Assembly: GCF_950295315.1 (NCBI RefSeq)
Contig: NC_080185.1
Span: 44,435,237-44,499,236, forward strand
DNA from: Erinaceus europaeus
Taxonomy: Eukaryota > Chordata > Mammalia > Eulipotyphla > Erinaceidae
DNA length: 64,000 bases
Direction: 5' to 3'
Below the pieces are notes generated by a model. It ran no database searches. It worked only from the letters and a program-made list of their open reading frames with translations, and had not been told where the DNA came from. The first letter of the stretch is position 1, and each line of letters begins with the position of its first letter. Of this stretch, positions 1-11,877 are shown in pieces. The position numbers and the translations under genes were made by a program.

Positions 1-1677
1 AATCTATTTAGATGAGAAACTTGCTTTCCTATAAAGTTAGCAATTTAAGGAGGGAGTTGGAGATCAGCTATGTTTGTTTCTCAAAGCTGTGTTTGTGAAG
101 AGCACAAATTAATAAAATGGAGCTGACAAGTTAATGGAAGTGACAAGTTAATGGAACTCTATCGAATAATTTGAGAAAACAAGATGTGCCTGTTGACTAA
201 GTGATTCTTAGCTGGTGAGAAATGACCAAAGGTTTACCAGAGCAACTTTCACATCGAAACAAAATTCATGCACACAAAGCTAGACTCAGTATATTCCATT
301 ACAATGAATAATAATTGCTAATGATTCTAGTATTCCTAGTATATTTCACTGTCTGAAAGGTCTAATTGATATCCCTTATTGCTGCTGGCTTGCCAATTTT
401 TAGAGATGGTGTTAAACATACTTCTATTTTATTAATTCATACCAGCCATAGCTACAACTTAATACAACATCTCTAATGAATCCCTTTCTTCCTTTGAAGT
501 ACTAACCTTTGTGACCTGGTGATATGAGTACATCAATTTAGATGATAGAAGCCAAAAAATCTTACAGATTGATGTAGGTTGTTTGCAGTATACATAGTGT
601 AATGAAAATAATACATATTTGAAGTGCTTAGTGTTAGACTAGACTATTTTGACTTTTTTGTATTTGTGTTATTAAATTGCCCTTAACTGATGGCTCTTCA
701 TAAATAAGTTTATATACGGTTTAATGCTATATAAATGCACACAGACAGAAACTATGTTAAATACAGAAGAAAAGTAACTTGGGGGGGTTAGATTAGGTTT
801 TTAAATAAATTGTTTAGGTTTTTTTTTTTTTTTGACTGTTTTGGATTAGAGTCTGTTCCTATACTTGGCCAGAAATAAAAATATCATGTTTAACATATTG
901 TTCTCATCAGTGCTTATTTATAGTTTACAACATATTTACATACAAAATGATACTAAAGTTTAGCATAGATTTTTTTTTTTTTGCTCTCAAAATAATACAG
1001 ACTGAATTGGAAAACTGGGTCAAGTAATGTTCTATTTACTCTCACAATTTAGCTGGCAAGTGTGATTCTTTGGCTGTTTAAAGTCTTTGCGTTGAATTGA
1101 AATGAAATCTGGCTTCTTAATAAACTGTGGTATTTTAGAAATGTACCTGTAAAATCATGTAGGAGATGTTTAACATCTCTTGAAGACAGAATCATACAGA
1201 GTGAATAGAAGCATCTTTCATATATTTGCTTGGGCAGTGGGGAATCTTGGTTTGTAATGTTTTCACTATTTACCATGACTTGGGAAATAACACATCGCAT
1301 GATTTCCATTGAAAACTTGGGTTCTTTGTGAGAGACTGAAATTTCAGTATTCTTAATGGTAGTAAAAATGTGTTCTCATAACTAACCAAGTATAGAAAGA
1401 AATATAAAGAGCTTCCTTATGGTCTTTCTGAACTCAACACAGGTGCTACTTAGCTTAGATATATATACACCGGCCATGGCCACTAATGCTACAGATAGAT
1501 GTACGTACATACAGTGTAACTCTGCTAGGGGAAGCTGCTGCAAACATTGGAAGGAAAAGGTGATTTCTTCTTTTCCTCATGGATGTAAAGTCCAAGTTTG
1601 CTTTCTCTCTGTTTGTTTAGAACTGCAATGCAGTCAAAACTTCTCCCTAGTAAAGACCATGTTTATGATACTCTTAA
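1..1677. other. Upstream intron, no gene or clear repeat
   Basis: AT-rich sequence with T-runs at about 819-833 and 970-982 and a G-run at 781-787. Short open frames (about 86 and 92 codons) lack homology, codon bias or splice context. I see no recognised element. Confidence 0.6.
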
Positions 1678-1689
1678 AGAGATTCATTT

Positions 1690-1889
1690 CTTTATAAGAT
1701 AGTTTACTCATTTTCAATTTTAATGAGAGAGATGAGAGAGAGAGAGAGAGGGAGAGGGAGAGAGAGAGAGAGAGAAAGAGAGATCAGAGCAGTGTTCAGC
1801 TCTGACTTATAGTGAAGAATGAACCTGGGACTTCAGCGTCTCAGGCATGAAAGTCTTTTTGCAGAACCATTATGCTGTCTTCCCAGCCC
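1690..1889 (-). mobile_element. SINE-C
   Basis: Read on the minus strand, the head with AGCATAATGGTT and the CAGGTTCATTC box lead into an expanded GA/CT tail at 1725-1785. Target-site duplication AGAGATTCATTT at 1678-1689 and 1890-1901. Confidence 0.85.
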
Positions 1890-2379
1890 AGAGATTCATT
1901 TGTTTTATAGGCTATACCACACTCTTGAAATTGCACTGGGATAAGGGAAGAGTGAAGTATCTTCAAGATGGAAGATTTAGGAAGATGATCCTTTGACCCC
2001 CAGATAAGCTGATGATCAAATACTTAGTCTTTCTGGAGTGAATACAGTCTTCTTCAGCTTCCCTTCTGCACACTTACAGAGTGGGGTGCTCCCCTTCCCC
2101 ATGTAAAATTCTGAAGGGACTGTCTTACTAGACATCCGAGTGTCATGTTTGTGTTACTCTCTGCTCAGTGGCAGGTTCAAGTTCAATGTTAGCCTGAAGG
2201 AGGGAGGACCTCTTGGTCAGTGTAAACTGAATTAGTAAAGACTTTCCTCTTGTTAGCTGTGAATCAGATAAATTAACCTCTCATTTTGCCAAAATTAATA
2301 AAGCTGGCAGGGCATTCACACCCAAGTGATTTTTGTTATTGATACCATTTTGATATTCACTATTTTAAAACAGCAAATG

Positions 2380-2654
2380 GGGGGTCAGGCGGCAGTGCAG
2401 CGGGTTAAGCGCACGTAGCGCAAAGCTCAAGGACTGGTAAGGATCCTGGTTCAAGCCCCCAGCTCCCCACCTGCAGGGGAGTCACTTCACAAGTGGTGAA
2501 GCAGGTCTTCGGGTGTCTATTTTTCTCTCCCCTTCTCTGTCTTCTCCTCCTCTCTCCATTTTTCTCTGTCCTATCCAACAATGACGACATCAATAACAAT
2601 AATAACTACAATAAAACAAGAGCAACAAAAAGGGAAAATAAATAAATAATTTAA
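2380..2654 (+). mobile_element. SINE-A, full length
   Basis: Complete tRNA-like head, GTGAAGCAGGTC body, CT-rich run and ATAA tail. Exact 13-base target duplication AAAACAGCAAATG at 2367-2379 and 2655-2667, so a fairly recent insertion. Confidence 0.92.
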
Positions 2655-2842
2655 AAAACAGCAAATGATTACTTCAGGCTAATATTAATGTATGTGTGTA
2701 GATTCTAAGAACACACTGAGATAGAACAGAAATAGCATTTAGCAATACTTTCTTCTTTACAAGTGGTAAGTTTTGATAACAGTGAGACAATAAGGAAGAA
2801 GACAATCAAAAGAGTTAGTCAGTGCAATGTAACAGTGAATTC

Positions 2843-2996
2843 TTCATTCTTTGTTTTTAAATGAGAGAGAAAGAGACCTCAGAACACTGCTCAGTTCCAG
2901 CTTGTGGTGGTGCTGGAGATTAAACCTGGGACCTCAGAGTGTTGGGCATGAAAGACTTTTGTATAATCATTAGGCTGTCTCCCCAGATCCATAACT
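2843..2996 (-). mobile_element. SINE-C
   Basis: Shows GAGAGAGAAAGAG, CTGCTCAGTTC and ATTAAACCTGGGACCTCAG on the plus strand, the reverse of the SINE-C body. GTGAATTCT flanks both sides. Confidence 0.82.
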
Positions 2997-3005
2997 GTGA
3001 ATTCT

Positions 3006-4034
3006 AACCAGTCTAGCTCATGACTTTTCCCCTATATTGCTCCTTTTTTTTTTTTTGGGTGAAAAGACTGAGTGTTATTAAGACTTGACCTCCTTCACCT
3101 TATCTTTTCTATTCATGTGGCTCCGGTTTTCCATTATTTTGTCTTATATGTAAAAGTATATTTTACAGTCAATGTAAATAACACAGTATTTTATAGCCAT
3201 TATTTTTGGTCATTTCATCATTCAAATGCAGCATCTAGTTTTCCTGAGAAAGCATTGTATAGACTGCATTACATGTTTCTTGTTTGTGGTGACTGAAAGG
3301 ATTCAATCAAATAAAAAAGCATGCGTTTTCTAAATTTGACATGCTTTTGGTCCCCTAAGAGTGTTTGCTTTTTAATTTAGTGACTAAAACAAAACCATGT
3401 GGTTCCAGAGCTCTTTTTCTATTTTGCCAAATACTTTTTTAAGTTGGCCGTCTCAAGTGAGAAAAAGAATGTATTTATTTTTCACAATTACCCTAGACAT
3501 AAACTTCTGTTTGGATCTGCCTTATTTGTTTTTACTCCATATCGACCAAAATTATGATGAGAAAGAGCATAACACCTAAGAACAATTTAGGGCTTGTTCT
3601 TTGGGAATTTCCATGGTCTGAGCTTGCAAAAGCCTCACGGAATGCTTAAAAATGGAAAACCATTTGGGATAAAAGTGAAGTTAGAGGCCATTCAGAGACT
3701 CCAAACTGTGTTTAAAGCAGGATTCCTTCTTGAGCCCCCTCTGAAAGATGGTAATGCATACCCCCCTTGATCACTGTCAGAGAAAAAAGAGCTCACTACC
3801 TCATCAAGGCAGTAGCTTTCGGTCATGGACAGCTTTTTCTTGTATACAGCAAAAACTCAATTCCTCACACTTTGAATCTCCAGATCTTAGTGCAGCCATG
3901 TTGAGCTACACATAAAAAAAATCTATTTTTCCGCTACTATGTACAAACCTGGGTATAGTCATGTGACATGTTTTCCAGACCCTTTCGTCTGCTGCTCAGC
4001 CTCACCAGGAGAATTTTTTCGTCTTACTCTTTAT
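3006..4034. other. Intron without recognised element
   Basis: A T-run at about 3042-3056, then unremarkable AT-rich sequence. Open frames of 60-74 codons here have no family features. Confidence 0.5.
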
Positions 4035-4262
4035 AGGAAATGATCAGACAACTACCAAACGATTTCACTCATATCTGGAGTATAGAGAATTGAAACACAT
4101 GGACTTAAAAAAAATATCTAAGACCTTGGGAGAACTATAGTGGTTATTGTTGGAGAGTTGAAGGTGGACTTTGGTGGTGGTAGTGGTGTAGGATTCTATC
4201 CTTGCTATCTTATATTCTTGTAAATTACTATTGAATCACTAAGAAAATATTTTAAAGAAACT
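4035..4262 (+). mobile_element. L1 3' UTR remnant
   Basis: GATCAGACAACTACC, CACTCATATCTGGAGTATAG and GAATTGAAACACATGGAC resemble the end of mammalian L1 ORF2/3' UTR. It is similar to the copy at 43266-43655. Heavily diverged. Confidence 0.6.
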
Positions 4263-4362
4263 AAGATACTATATCTGAATATGATGCACCCTATTTGGTC
4301 CTACTAGTAGAAGACACTTTTGTCCTATATCATAAACATGTCTATATGTCTTAAGAGTCTGG

Positions 4363-4759
4363 GGTGTGATCTGGGAGGTGGTGTAGTGGGTAAAGTGTTG
4401 GACATGAGATCCGAAGTTCAATTCCTGGCAACACATGTACCAGAGTGATGCTCTGGTTCTCTCTTTCCATCTCTCTCTTTCCATCTCTCTCTCTTTCTCT
4501 ATCTCTCTCTCTTCCTACCCCATTCATTATTAAATAAATCATTTTATATACTTTTTTTCTTTTCATTTATTTGTTGGATAGAGACAGTTAGTAACTGAGA
4601 GGGAAGGGGGTGATACAGAGGGAGAGAAACAGACACCTGCAGCACTGCTTCACCACTTGAGGCTTTCCCCCTGCAGGTGGGGACTGGGGTGAACCTGCGT
4701 CCTTGCACATGGTAGGTAACATGTGCGCTCAACCTGGTCCCTAAATAAATCTTTTAAAA
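4363..4759 (+). mobile_element. SINE-D, interrupted by a SINE-B
   Basis: Head CTGGGAGGTGGTGTAGTGGG and GTTCAATTCCTGG box, then CTCT tail ending near 4540 and resuming after the nested element. The outer duplication AAGAGTCTGG sits at 4353-4362 and 4760-4769. Confidence 0.8.
4541..4741 (-). mobile_element. SINE-B nested in SINE-D
   Basis: TTGTTGGATAGAGACAG, CACCTGCAGCACTGCTTC and the head complement AACCTGGTCCC. It is flanked by TAAATAAATC at 4531-4540 and 4742-4751, showing it inserted into the A-rich tail of the older SINE-D. Confidence 0.88.
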
Positions 4760-4769
4760 AAGAGTCTGG

Positions 4770-5921
4770 AGTTATGTCATGGTTTAGTCATAGGATTCAC
4801 ATGGAATTTGAAGTTTGCAAACTTCCTTTCAAAGGTCTAAGACTGTACTCCCTAGTCCTCATCAGCGTTTCTTTTAGATCCTGTTAGGTCTTGTCTGAGG
4901 AAGCCTGATGTGTCCAAGTAAAGTTTCAATTTTGTTTTAAAGCTTACAACTGTGTGTTGTGGTTTTTAAAAGATATCTTAAATCCATTTAGCATAGCTGA
5001 AGGGTATTGCAGACAAGAAAGTTTTAAGCAAGAAAGCTAGTTTTTTTTTTCTGATGCTTAGATATTTCCAAGAGTGTTGCCTCTCAAAAATATATCTGGA
5101 TCCACTGGTCTTTATATTTGAATGAAGTCTGCCTCTTAAAAACACTTGCCCCAGGGAAAAAGAGAGGTAGAAATGCCCATCTCATATCATCATGGGGTAT
5201 CAGGAGTTACTAAGTAGTCTATGATTCCAGACATTCTGCTTGGAATGGAGAATATTTATATGAGGACTAGGAAGGGTCATGTTACATGGCAGGGGGAAAA
5301 AAGAAGGAAGCAATGGACACTTCTTTGTGCTAATGGCTTCACTATATGGGTTTCAAAGTCAACTGTTGTAAGTGATATGTATCGTGGTATTTGAAACAAA
5401 ATGGCTGTTGAAACAAAATGGCAGTTAATACTTTTTTGTTCTATTTCCTTAAATCTATGAGATAAAGTTGATATAATCTTAAGATTTGGGGGCAACCCGT
5501 ACTTAAAGAAATTACTAAATGATTCTTTTTTTAAGAGCTCATCTCTTTTCCACTGGTCACATATGTTCAGTTTATAACAGTCACAAGACACTCATTGGCT
5601 GTTACTCATTGACAGCCATAAATCTGTTGGGACTTAAGGATAAAGGCATTGCAGTCATTCAAAATGACTATCCTATCTTTTTTCATAAACAGGGTGCTAA
5701 CTTATTTTAATACTGTGAAAATTCTGAACCAAGATAATCAGATTAAGTGATATTTTTGTTTACTGTGCTTTTACTATTAATAAGGGATCTCACAGCAGTG
5801 AAAACACTATGGAAGAGAAATACATCTGGGCTAGATGAGTCGCTATGAAGGGAAGAGAGACACCAGATCTTGAAAGAGCAGATTCCACAGGAAGGAAAAT
5901 GATGCATTTTGTATTTCGACT
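4770..5921. other. Intron without recognised element
   Basis: AT-rich. A short local duplication of GAAACAAAATGGC occurs near 5393-5420. Frames of 63-104 codons show no domain or homology. Confidence 0.5.
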
Positions 5922-5933
5922 TGATAGTATCCT

Positions 5934-5965
5934 CTCTACAGAGATGCATTTAGTTATTAACACAA

Positions 5966-6016
<51 letters not shown>

Positions 6017-6019
6017 AGG

Positions 6020-6071
<52 letters not shown>

Positions 6072-6152
6072 CACTCTAGAAGCCAGGAGTTGAGTTCAGG
6101 GCCTCATGCTTCCTATCCCAATGCTCTATAAATGATACCACCTCCTGGACTG
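5934..6152 (-). mobile_element. SINE-D with expanded GA/CT tail
   Basis: On the minus strand: CCAGGAGGTGGTATCATTTA head, then a roughly 100-base CT run. Duplication TGATAGTATCCT at 5922-5933 and 6153-6164. Confidence 0.8.
5969..6069. repeat. (GA)n microsatellite
   Basis: About 100 bases of GA dinucleotides with a GGAGGGAGG interruption; the grown tail of the SINE-D copy around it. Long open frames across it are low-complexity Arg-Glu or Ser-Leu. Confidence 0.95.
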
Positions 6153-6164
6153 TGATAGTATCCT

Positions 6165-6548
6165 TTGAATAAGCAGGATGGAGTATTATCCTTAAAGCTG
6201 AATTTGTTGGGAATTTTGTTTTCCTTAGGGACTTTGTATCATGCATACATACATAGTTTGTCCTCTAAGTAATTCGATCCTGGACTATAAAATGTAATTT
6301 TACCAAGAATAAAATCATGATAAGTTTCAAATCATAGTAGAATATTTTCACTCTCATGACTTACTACGATGAGAGTATATTCTGTTTGTATCCCATTTTG
6401 CCACATTGACAACATCTTCAAATAAGATCACGCTCAACTTGTTGACTACTTCTTCTAATATACTAATATGCAATGGAGGAATGAGACAACCTATTCTTCT
6501 ACAAAAACATAAATAAAAACAACTTTCAGGTCTCAAGGTTTTTAAAAT
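6165..6548. other. Intron without recognised element
   Basis: Unremarkable AT-rich sequence between two SINEs. Confidence 0.5.
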
Positions 6549-6557
6549 GTAAATCTG

Positions 6558-6877
6558 GAGGGCTGGGTGGTAGTGCAGCGGGTTAAGTGCACATGGTGAG
6601 AAGCATGGACGTGCATAAGGATCCAGATTCGAGCTCCCCGCTCCCCACCTGCAGGGGGGGGGGTCGATTCACAAGCAGTGAAGCAGGTCTGCAGGTATCT
6701 GTCTTTCTCCCTTTTTGTCTTCCCCTCCTCTCTCCATTTCTCTCTGTCCTATCCAACAACGACAGCATCAATAACAACAATAATAACAACAAGGGCAACA
6801 GAATGGGAAAAAATGTCCTCCAGGAGCAGTGGTGCAGGCACCTAGCCCAGCAATAACCCTGAAGGGGAAAAAAAAAA
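6558..6877 (+). mobile_element. SINE-A2
   Basis: SINE-A body followed by the 3' module (CTCCAGGAGCAGTGGTGCAG, then AGCCCAGCAATAACCCTG) and an A-run. GTAAATCTG flanks at 6549-6557 and 6878-6886. A stretch of nine G at about 6654-6662 replaces the usual GGGGA. Confidence 0.9.
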
Positions 6878-7126
6878 GTAAATCTGACCTGCATAACAGA
6901 TACTGGAATTTACATGTGAAATATAATGAATTGACAGCTTAAAAATTGAAGTTCCAGCACAGCATAGTTAAATGTAATAGACTTTACAGAGGGCTACTCT
7001 CAAAGTGCCAAACCTTTTGCAGGCCGCTTCCCACACAGTCTGCCTCTCCATTTTACACATAAACTCGCAATGGTTCAGAGAAGGTAGTTAACTTGCTCTG
7101 TGTCACACTTCAAGTAAAAAGCTAAG

Positions 7127-7287
7127 GGAGGGGACCAGGCAGTGGCACACCTGGTTAAGTGCACATAGTACTAAGCTCAAGGATCAGCACAAGGATCCAG
7201 ATTAGAGTACCCAACTCCCCCCACCTGCAGCAGGGGAGCTTTACAAGTCATGAAGCAGGTCTGCAGGTGTCTATCTATCACTCTCAA
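7127..7287 (+). mobile_element. SINE-A/B head and body, 3' truncated
   Basis: GGGACCAGGCAGTGGCACAC through GAAGCAGGTCTGCAGGTGTC, then stops after CTATCTATCACTCTC without a tail. No clear flanking duplication. Confidence 0.75.
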
Positions 7288-7571
7288 GTTAATGGTAGGT
7301 AGGGTTTTAGTTATTGCTGATACTCTAGAGGAGAATGTATCTCCATTACATTGGCAACTGACACGATTCAGTTCTCTACAGCTTTAAGATCATCAAGATC
7401 CCCATCTCTTTGCTCCTTGTATGCTGAGGGTTGATCCCAGCTTCTGAAAGCCACCTGAATTCCTTGGCTTCCTTCTTTCATCTTCAGTGCCAGTGGTGGC
7501 AGGAGTCCTTTTCACATCCATCTCTCTGTTACCATTCTTCCTCTTTAATATCAGGAACTCATGTGATTACA

Positions 7572-7828
7572 GAGTTAGACAGTAGCGCAGCAGGTTATGT
7601 GCACGTATCGTGAAGCACAAAGGTTCGAGCCCCCCAGATCCCCATCTGCAGGGGAGTTGCTTCATAGGCGGTAAGCAGGTCTGCAGGTGTCTATCTTTCT
7701 CTCCCCCTCTCTGTCTTCCCCTCCTCTCTCTATTTCTCTCTGTCCTATCAACAACGACTACAGCAATAAAATAATAAGGGCAACAAAATAGAATAAATAA
7801 ATATCTTTAAAAAGTATTTTTTAAAAAA
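7572..7828 (+). mobile_element. SINE-A
   Basis: Head AGTTAGACAGTAGCGCAGCA to tail GGGCAACAAAATAGAATAAA. A 17-base duplication, GAACTCATG-T/C-GATTACA, lies at 7555-7571 and 7829-7845 with one mismatch. Confidence 0.9.
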
Positions 7829-7894
7829 GAACTCATGCGATTACAAAGATGTACAAGGACTTGAGTTTTTCACTTAATGAAAGGATTAAATACT

Positions 7895-8200
7895 GGGGGG
7901 CGGGGTAGTAGCGCAGCGGGTTAAGCGCACATGGAGCAAAGTGCAAGGACCAGTGTAGGGATCCTGGTTCGAGCCCCCCCACCCCCCCGCTCCCTACCTG
8001 CAGGGGTTCACTTCACAAGCGGTGAAGCAGGTCTGCAGGTGTCTGTCTTTCTCTACCCCTCTCTGTCTTCCCCTCCTCTCTCCATTTCTCTCTGTCCTAT
8101 CCAACAACAAAAAGGGGAAAAAATGGTCTCCAGAAGCAATGGATTTGTAGTGCAGGCACCAAGCCCCAGCAACACCCTTGTAGGCAAAAAAAAAAAAAAA
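7895..8200 (+). mobile_element. SINE-A2
   Basis: Complete head, C-rich expansion at 7974-7988, 3' module with CCAAGCCCCAGCAACACCCT and a 15-base A-run. Duplication GATTAAATACT at 7884-7894 and 8201-8211. Confidence 0.92.
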
Positions 8201-8496
8201 GATTAAATACTAGCCTTCAGAGCACTAAAATTGTGAGGATATAACATGAGAAATATAGGTTGGAGTGTCTGAACTGAGGATTATTTCATCTCTCCCCCTA
8301 CCTACTCTTCTTGCTTCTTCTGGCATTAATGTCTTTCCTGATAAATATTTCAAGAATTCTAAATGAGCATTACATTTCATTTCCAACTTGCCATATATCA
8401 TCTTCTATTTTTGTTTTTATTTGCTTTCAAAAAATATACTGTTTTTCACTGGTCAATGAGACAAGATCAGGGCATCTTTAAATAGAGCACAGTTAT

Positions 8497-8699
8497 TTTT
8501 TTAATTATTTTGATTTATTGGATAGTGACTGTCAGAAATCAAGAGGGAGGGGAGGGATAGAGAGGGTGAGAGACACCTGCAGCACTACTTCACCACTTTT
8601 GAAGCTTTCCCTCTGCAGGTGGGGACTGGGGGCTTGAACCTGAGTCCTTGCACATTGTAACATGTGCACTCAAACAGGTGCACCACCACTAGGCCCCCT
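8497..8699 (-). mobile_element. SINE-B
   Basis: TTATTGGATAGTGACTG to CACCACTAGGCCCC. Flanks GAGCACAGTTAT and GAGTACAGTTAT at 8485-8496 and 8700-8711. Confidence 0.88.
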
Positions 8700-8711
8700 G
8701 AGTACAGTTAT

Positions 8712-9858
8712 CTTAATAAGAGTTATTTGAGTCTAAAAATTGGTTAAAAAAACTTTAGTCATCACTCCGTCATACCACTGTGCTTTGCAAAAGGATGTGA
8801 TACTTCTAATAATTTTTCTCCATCTGTGTACACTGTATTGATGAATCATCCCAGTTTTTGTTAGTATCCCGTTTTACTGAGTCAACCCGTTTTATCAACA
8901 GCATTGCTAATTCATGTTAAAGACCAGTTTACTACAAAAACCTCAACTAGATTTCTCTTTATTGATGTGATTATATCAGAGTCGTTTCTCTTGTTCTACA
9001 GTGAACTGTGTTCCCAATTAATTTAGTTTGATCTGGCTTTAGTTTGGACAGACCCACAAAGTATCTGAAATAGAATGTTTTTTTTTTAAAAAGCATATGG
9101 ATAGTCTTTGTTGTGAATAGATTATTCACTTCCTTGGCACTGTGAAATTGAAGTGATTTTTCATTCATTATAAGTTCTTTCCTACAAAAATTGTTTTATG
9201 TGATCACTACTGAATGATTCACAGCTGAACAAAAATTCATAGAGCTGAAGCAATGTTTTGATCTGAAGAATACTGAGACTTAGCTCTGAATATTTTCCAC
9301 AGAGAGATTACTGAAGTATTTACCTAGGTGCAATTAGAGACTACCTTTAAAAATAAAGAATGTTGTATTTATTTTTATTTAAAAATAAAGATTGTCTCAC
9401 ATCACCAAACATTTTTGGCTTTTTTCAAATAATTATGGTATTATATATAATGTATTTTGTGAAACAATAATTCCAGGTTGTAATCTTGAATAGTGAATAT
9501 TGTTTGGTGGTTGATCCATCTGTGTATAATCCAATCGGGAATATATAATCCTTTAAAAATCAGTAATAAGCAAATTTGATGTTACTTTTTTATTTTATGC
9601 TTATATATAAATGCAGACACTTCTGTATTATGAAGCAAAACTTGCAGTTAAGTTTCCTTATAGGAGTTTATATGAATCATGCAAGTGTATTGATAACAGC
9701 TAATGGTGAGACGTATATTTTATACAATTTTATTTTTTGGAAAGTAATTGCTTCTTTTACTGTGTTCTCTTTACAAGGAAGCATCTTACTCTTTCTTTAC
9801 CTATTAGTACAATGCCTGCCAATGAAAATGCTAATAAATGTTGGGTGGATGAATGAAT
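8712..9858. other. Intron without recognised element
   Basis: AT-rich. AAAAATAAAGA repeats near 9350-9390 look like simple A/T-rich sequence. The 124-codon open frame from 9576 ends inside a SINE-B and has no supporting features. Confidence 0.5.
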
Positions 9859-9871
9859 TCAGAGAGAGTAG

Positions 9872-10045
9872 TCTGTATTTTCATTTATTAGTGGTTAAAG
9901 ACAGAACAATTGAGAGGGGAAGGGAAGTGATAGAGAGAGACAATGGTTGAAGCTTTTCCCCTGCAGGTGGGGACCAGGGGCTTGAACCTGGGTCCTTGTG
10001 CATTGTCATGTGTGCACTTAAGTAGGTGCACCTCCACCTGGCCCC
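9872..10045 (-). mobile_element. SINE-B
   Basis: Minus-strand SINE-B lacking part of its middle (the GCAGCACTGCTTCACC segment is missing). Duplication TCAGAGAGAGTAG at 9859-9871 and 10046-10058, an exact 13 bases. Confidence 0.88.
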
Positions 10046-10320
10046 TCAGAGAGAGTAGCCTTAAGATCTATAGCCTTGTACAAATCAGGTAAAAGTGCTG
10101 CAATTCTTTATTCGATATATGCAGTGATCTAGTATGTCATAGTCTTGCAGAATAGGAAATAGCAATAATTTCTGTGAAAAGAAATGACCCAGTAACCCAG
10201 GACCTGCATGTGGGAAGGAAGGTCCATGTGTAGCACCCTCTCCCCATGGATTATGTAAGCTGGAGTAGAGTGTTGCTGTGGTCTTGGTGCCTCCCTTTAA
10301 ATAAATAAATCTGAATTTTA

Positions 10321-10532
10321 AGGGCCAGATGGTGGCACATCTAAGTAGAGTGAACGTGTTACCATGTACAAGGACCTGGGTTCAAACCCCAAGGTTCAAG
10401 TCTTTGATGCCCACTTGAGTGGAGGAAGCCTCAGGAGCAGTAAAGCAGTGCTGCAGGTGTCTTTCTGGATGCCTCTCTATCTCCCTCTCCCTTATCAGTT
10501 TCTCTCTGTTTATTTCATTGCATAAATAATGT
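10321..10532 (+). mobile_element. SINE-B, diverged
   Basis: GGGCCAGATGGTGGCACATC head and CAGTGCTGCAGGTGTC body with an extra segment CAAGTCTTTGATGCCCACTT. Older copy without a clear duplication. Confidence 0.75.
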
Positions 10533-10553
10533 TTAAGCAAGATATCTGTATTT

Positions 10554-10839
10554 AAAAAAATATTTATTTTCCCCTTTGTTGCCCTTGTTGTTTTTCTTTG
10601 TTGTTGTAGTTATTGTTGTTATTGATGTTGTCATTGTTAGGACAGACAAAAATGGAGAAAGGAGGGGAAGACAGAGAGGAGGACAGAAAGATAGACACCT
10701 GCAGACTTGCTTCACTGCTTGTGAAGTGACTCCCCCTGCAGGTGGGGAGCCGGGGCTAGAACTGGGATGCTTACACTGGTCCTTGTGCTTTGTGCCACGT
10801 GCGTGCGCTTAACCTGCTGCACTACCACCCGACTCCCCA
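10554..10839 (-). mobile_element. SINE-A, full length
   Basis: TTATTTTCCCCTTTGTTGCC to ACCACCCGACTCCCC. Exact 12-base duplication ATATCTGTATTT at 10542-10553 and 10840-10851. Confidence 0.92.
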
Positions 10840-11040
10840 ATATCTGTATTTTTTTTAAAAAAGAAAGAAATCCTGAACCTCTTCCTTGCTTGCTGATAAA
10901 TGGTGCCATGATATTGCACAGACTGAATGTGACTTCACTAGAACCAATTTACCACTGTTTCACCAAATTGTAATTTGATAAGGAAAATAATATTATAATT
11001 TGTACCAAGAGAACAACTACTCTTAAAGTTAAGAGTCCTT

Positions 11041-11193
11041 TGGGACAAGGGGATAGCTTAGCCTGCTAGAGCACCAAATTGCCTGCCTCAGGCCCCAGAA
11101 GTCACAGGTTCAATTCTCAGCACCACCATATGGCAGAACTGAGTAGTACTCTGGTCTCTCTATCTCTCTCATAATAAATAAATAAATAATTTC
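11041..11193 (+). mobile_element. SINE-C-like
   Basis: GGATAGCTTAGCCTGCTAGA with the CACAGGTTCAATTCTCAGCA box, then CTCT and ATAAATAAAT tail. A diverged tRNA-like head. Confidence 0.75.
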
Positions 11194-11290
11194 AAATATC
11201 ACTTATCATAATGGGAAAACATGAAATTTATGTTTTCAAGTTAAGCTTGTTGGCTTGAACTTAAATGACAATATGTCTTTAGAGGACAGG

Positions 11291-11592
11291 TTTTTTTTTA
11301 ATTGATTGATTGATTTATTTTCCCTTTTGTTGCCCTTGTTATTTTTTATTGTTGTTGTAGTTACTACTGTTGTTGTTATTGATATCATCGTTGTCAGATA
11401 AGACAGAGAGAAATGGAGAGAGGAAGGGAAGACAGAGGGGGAGAGAAAGATACACACCTGCAGACTTGCTTCACTGCTTGTGAAGTGACTCCTCTTTAGG
11501 TGGGGAGCCAGGGCCTCAAATTGGGATCCTTAAGCTGGTCCTTGCCCTTCGCTCCAGGTGCGCTGAACCTGCCGCACTACTGCCCAACTCCC
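11291..11592 (-). mobile_element. SINE-A
   Basis: TTATTTTCCCTTTTGTTGCC to CTGCCCAACTCCC on the plus strand; full length, minus orientation. A T-run follows the head. Confidence 0.9.
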
Positions 11593-11655
11593 TTTTTTTT
11601 TTAAGAACAACTTTCTACATAAAAAGGAAAACTGATCTAGGCTTTAGAAGAAATA

Positions 11656-11866
11656 TTTTTAAATATTTATTTATTCCCTTTTGTTGCCCTTGATGTTTTA
11701 TTGTTGTAGTTATTATTGTTGTTATTGATGTCCTTGTTGAATAGGGCAGAGAGAGATGGAGAGAAGAGGGGAAGACAGAGAGGGGGAGAGAAAGACACCT
11801 GCAGACCTGCTTCACTGCTTGTGAAGCGACTCCCCTGCAGGTGGGGAGCCGGAGGCTCAAACCGGG
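11656..11866 (-). mobile_element. SINE-A, 5' truncated
   Basis: Ends within the body at CTCAAACCGGG, so the tRNA head is missing, yet TAGAAGAAATA flanks both ends (11645-11655, 11867-11877). A genuine truncated insertion rather than later loss. Confidence 0.88.
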
Positions 11867-11877
11867 TAGAAGAAATA

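Noticed and set aside
5845..6093. Arg-Glu and Ser-Leu rich open frames over GA/CT, CCTT, GAAA and CCCTCT runs
   Set aside because: Artefacts of microsatellites that lack stop codons; the same holds at 16058, 19791, 26219, 28041, 34633 and 60823.
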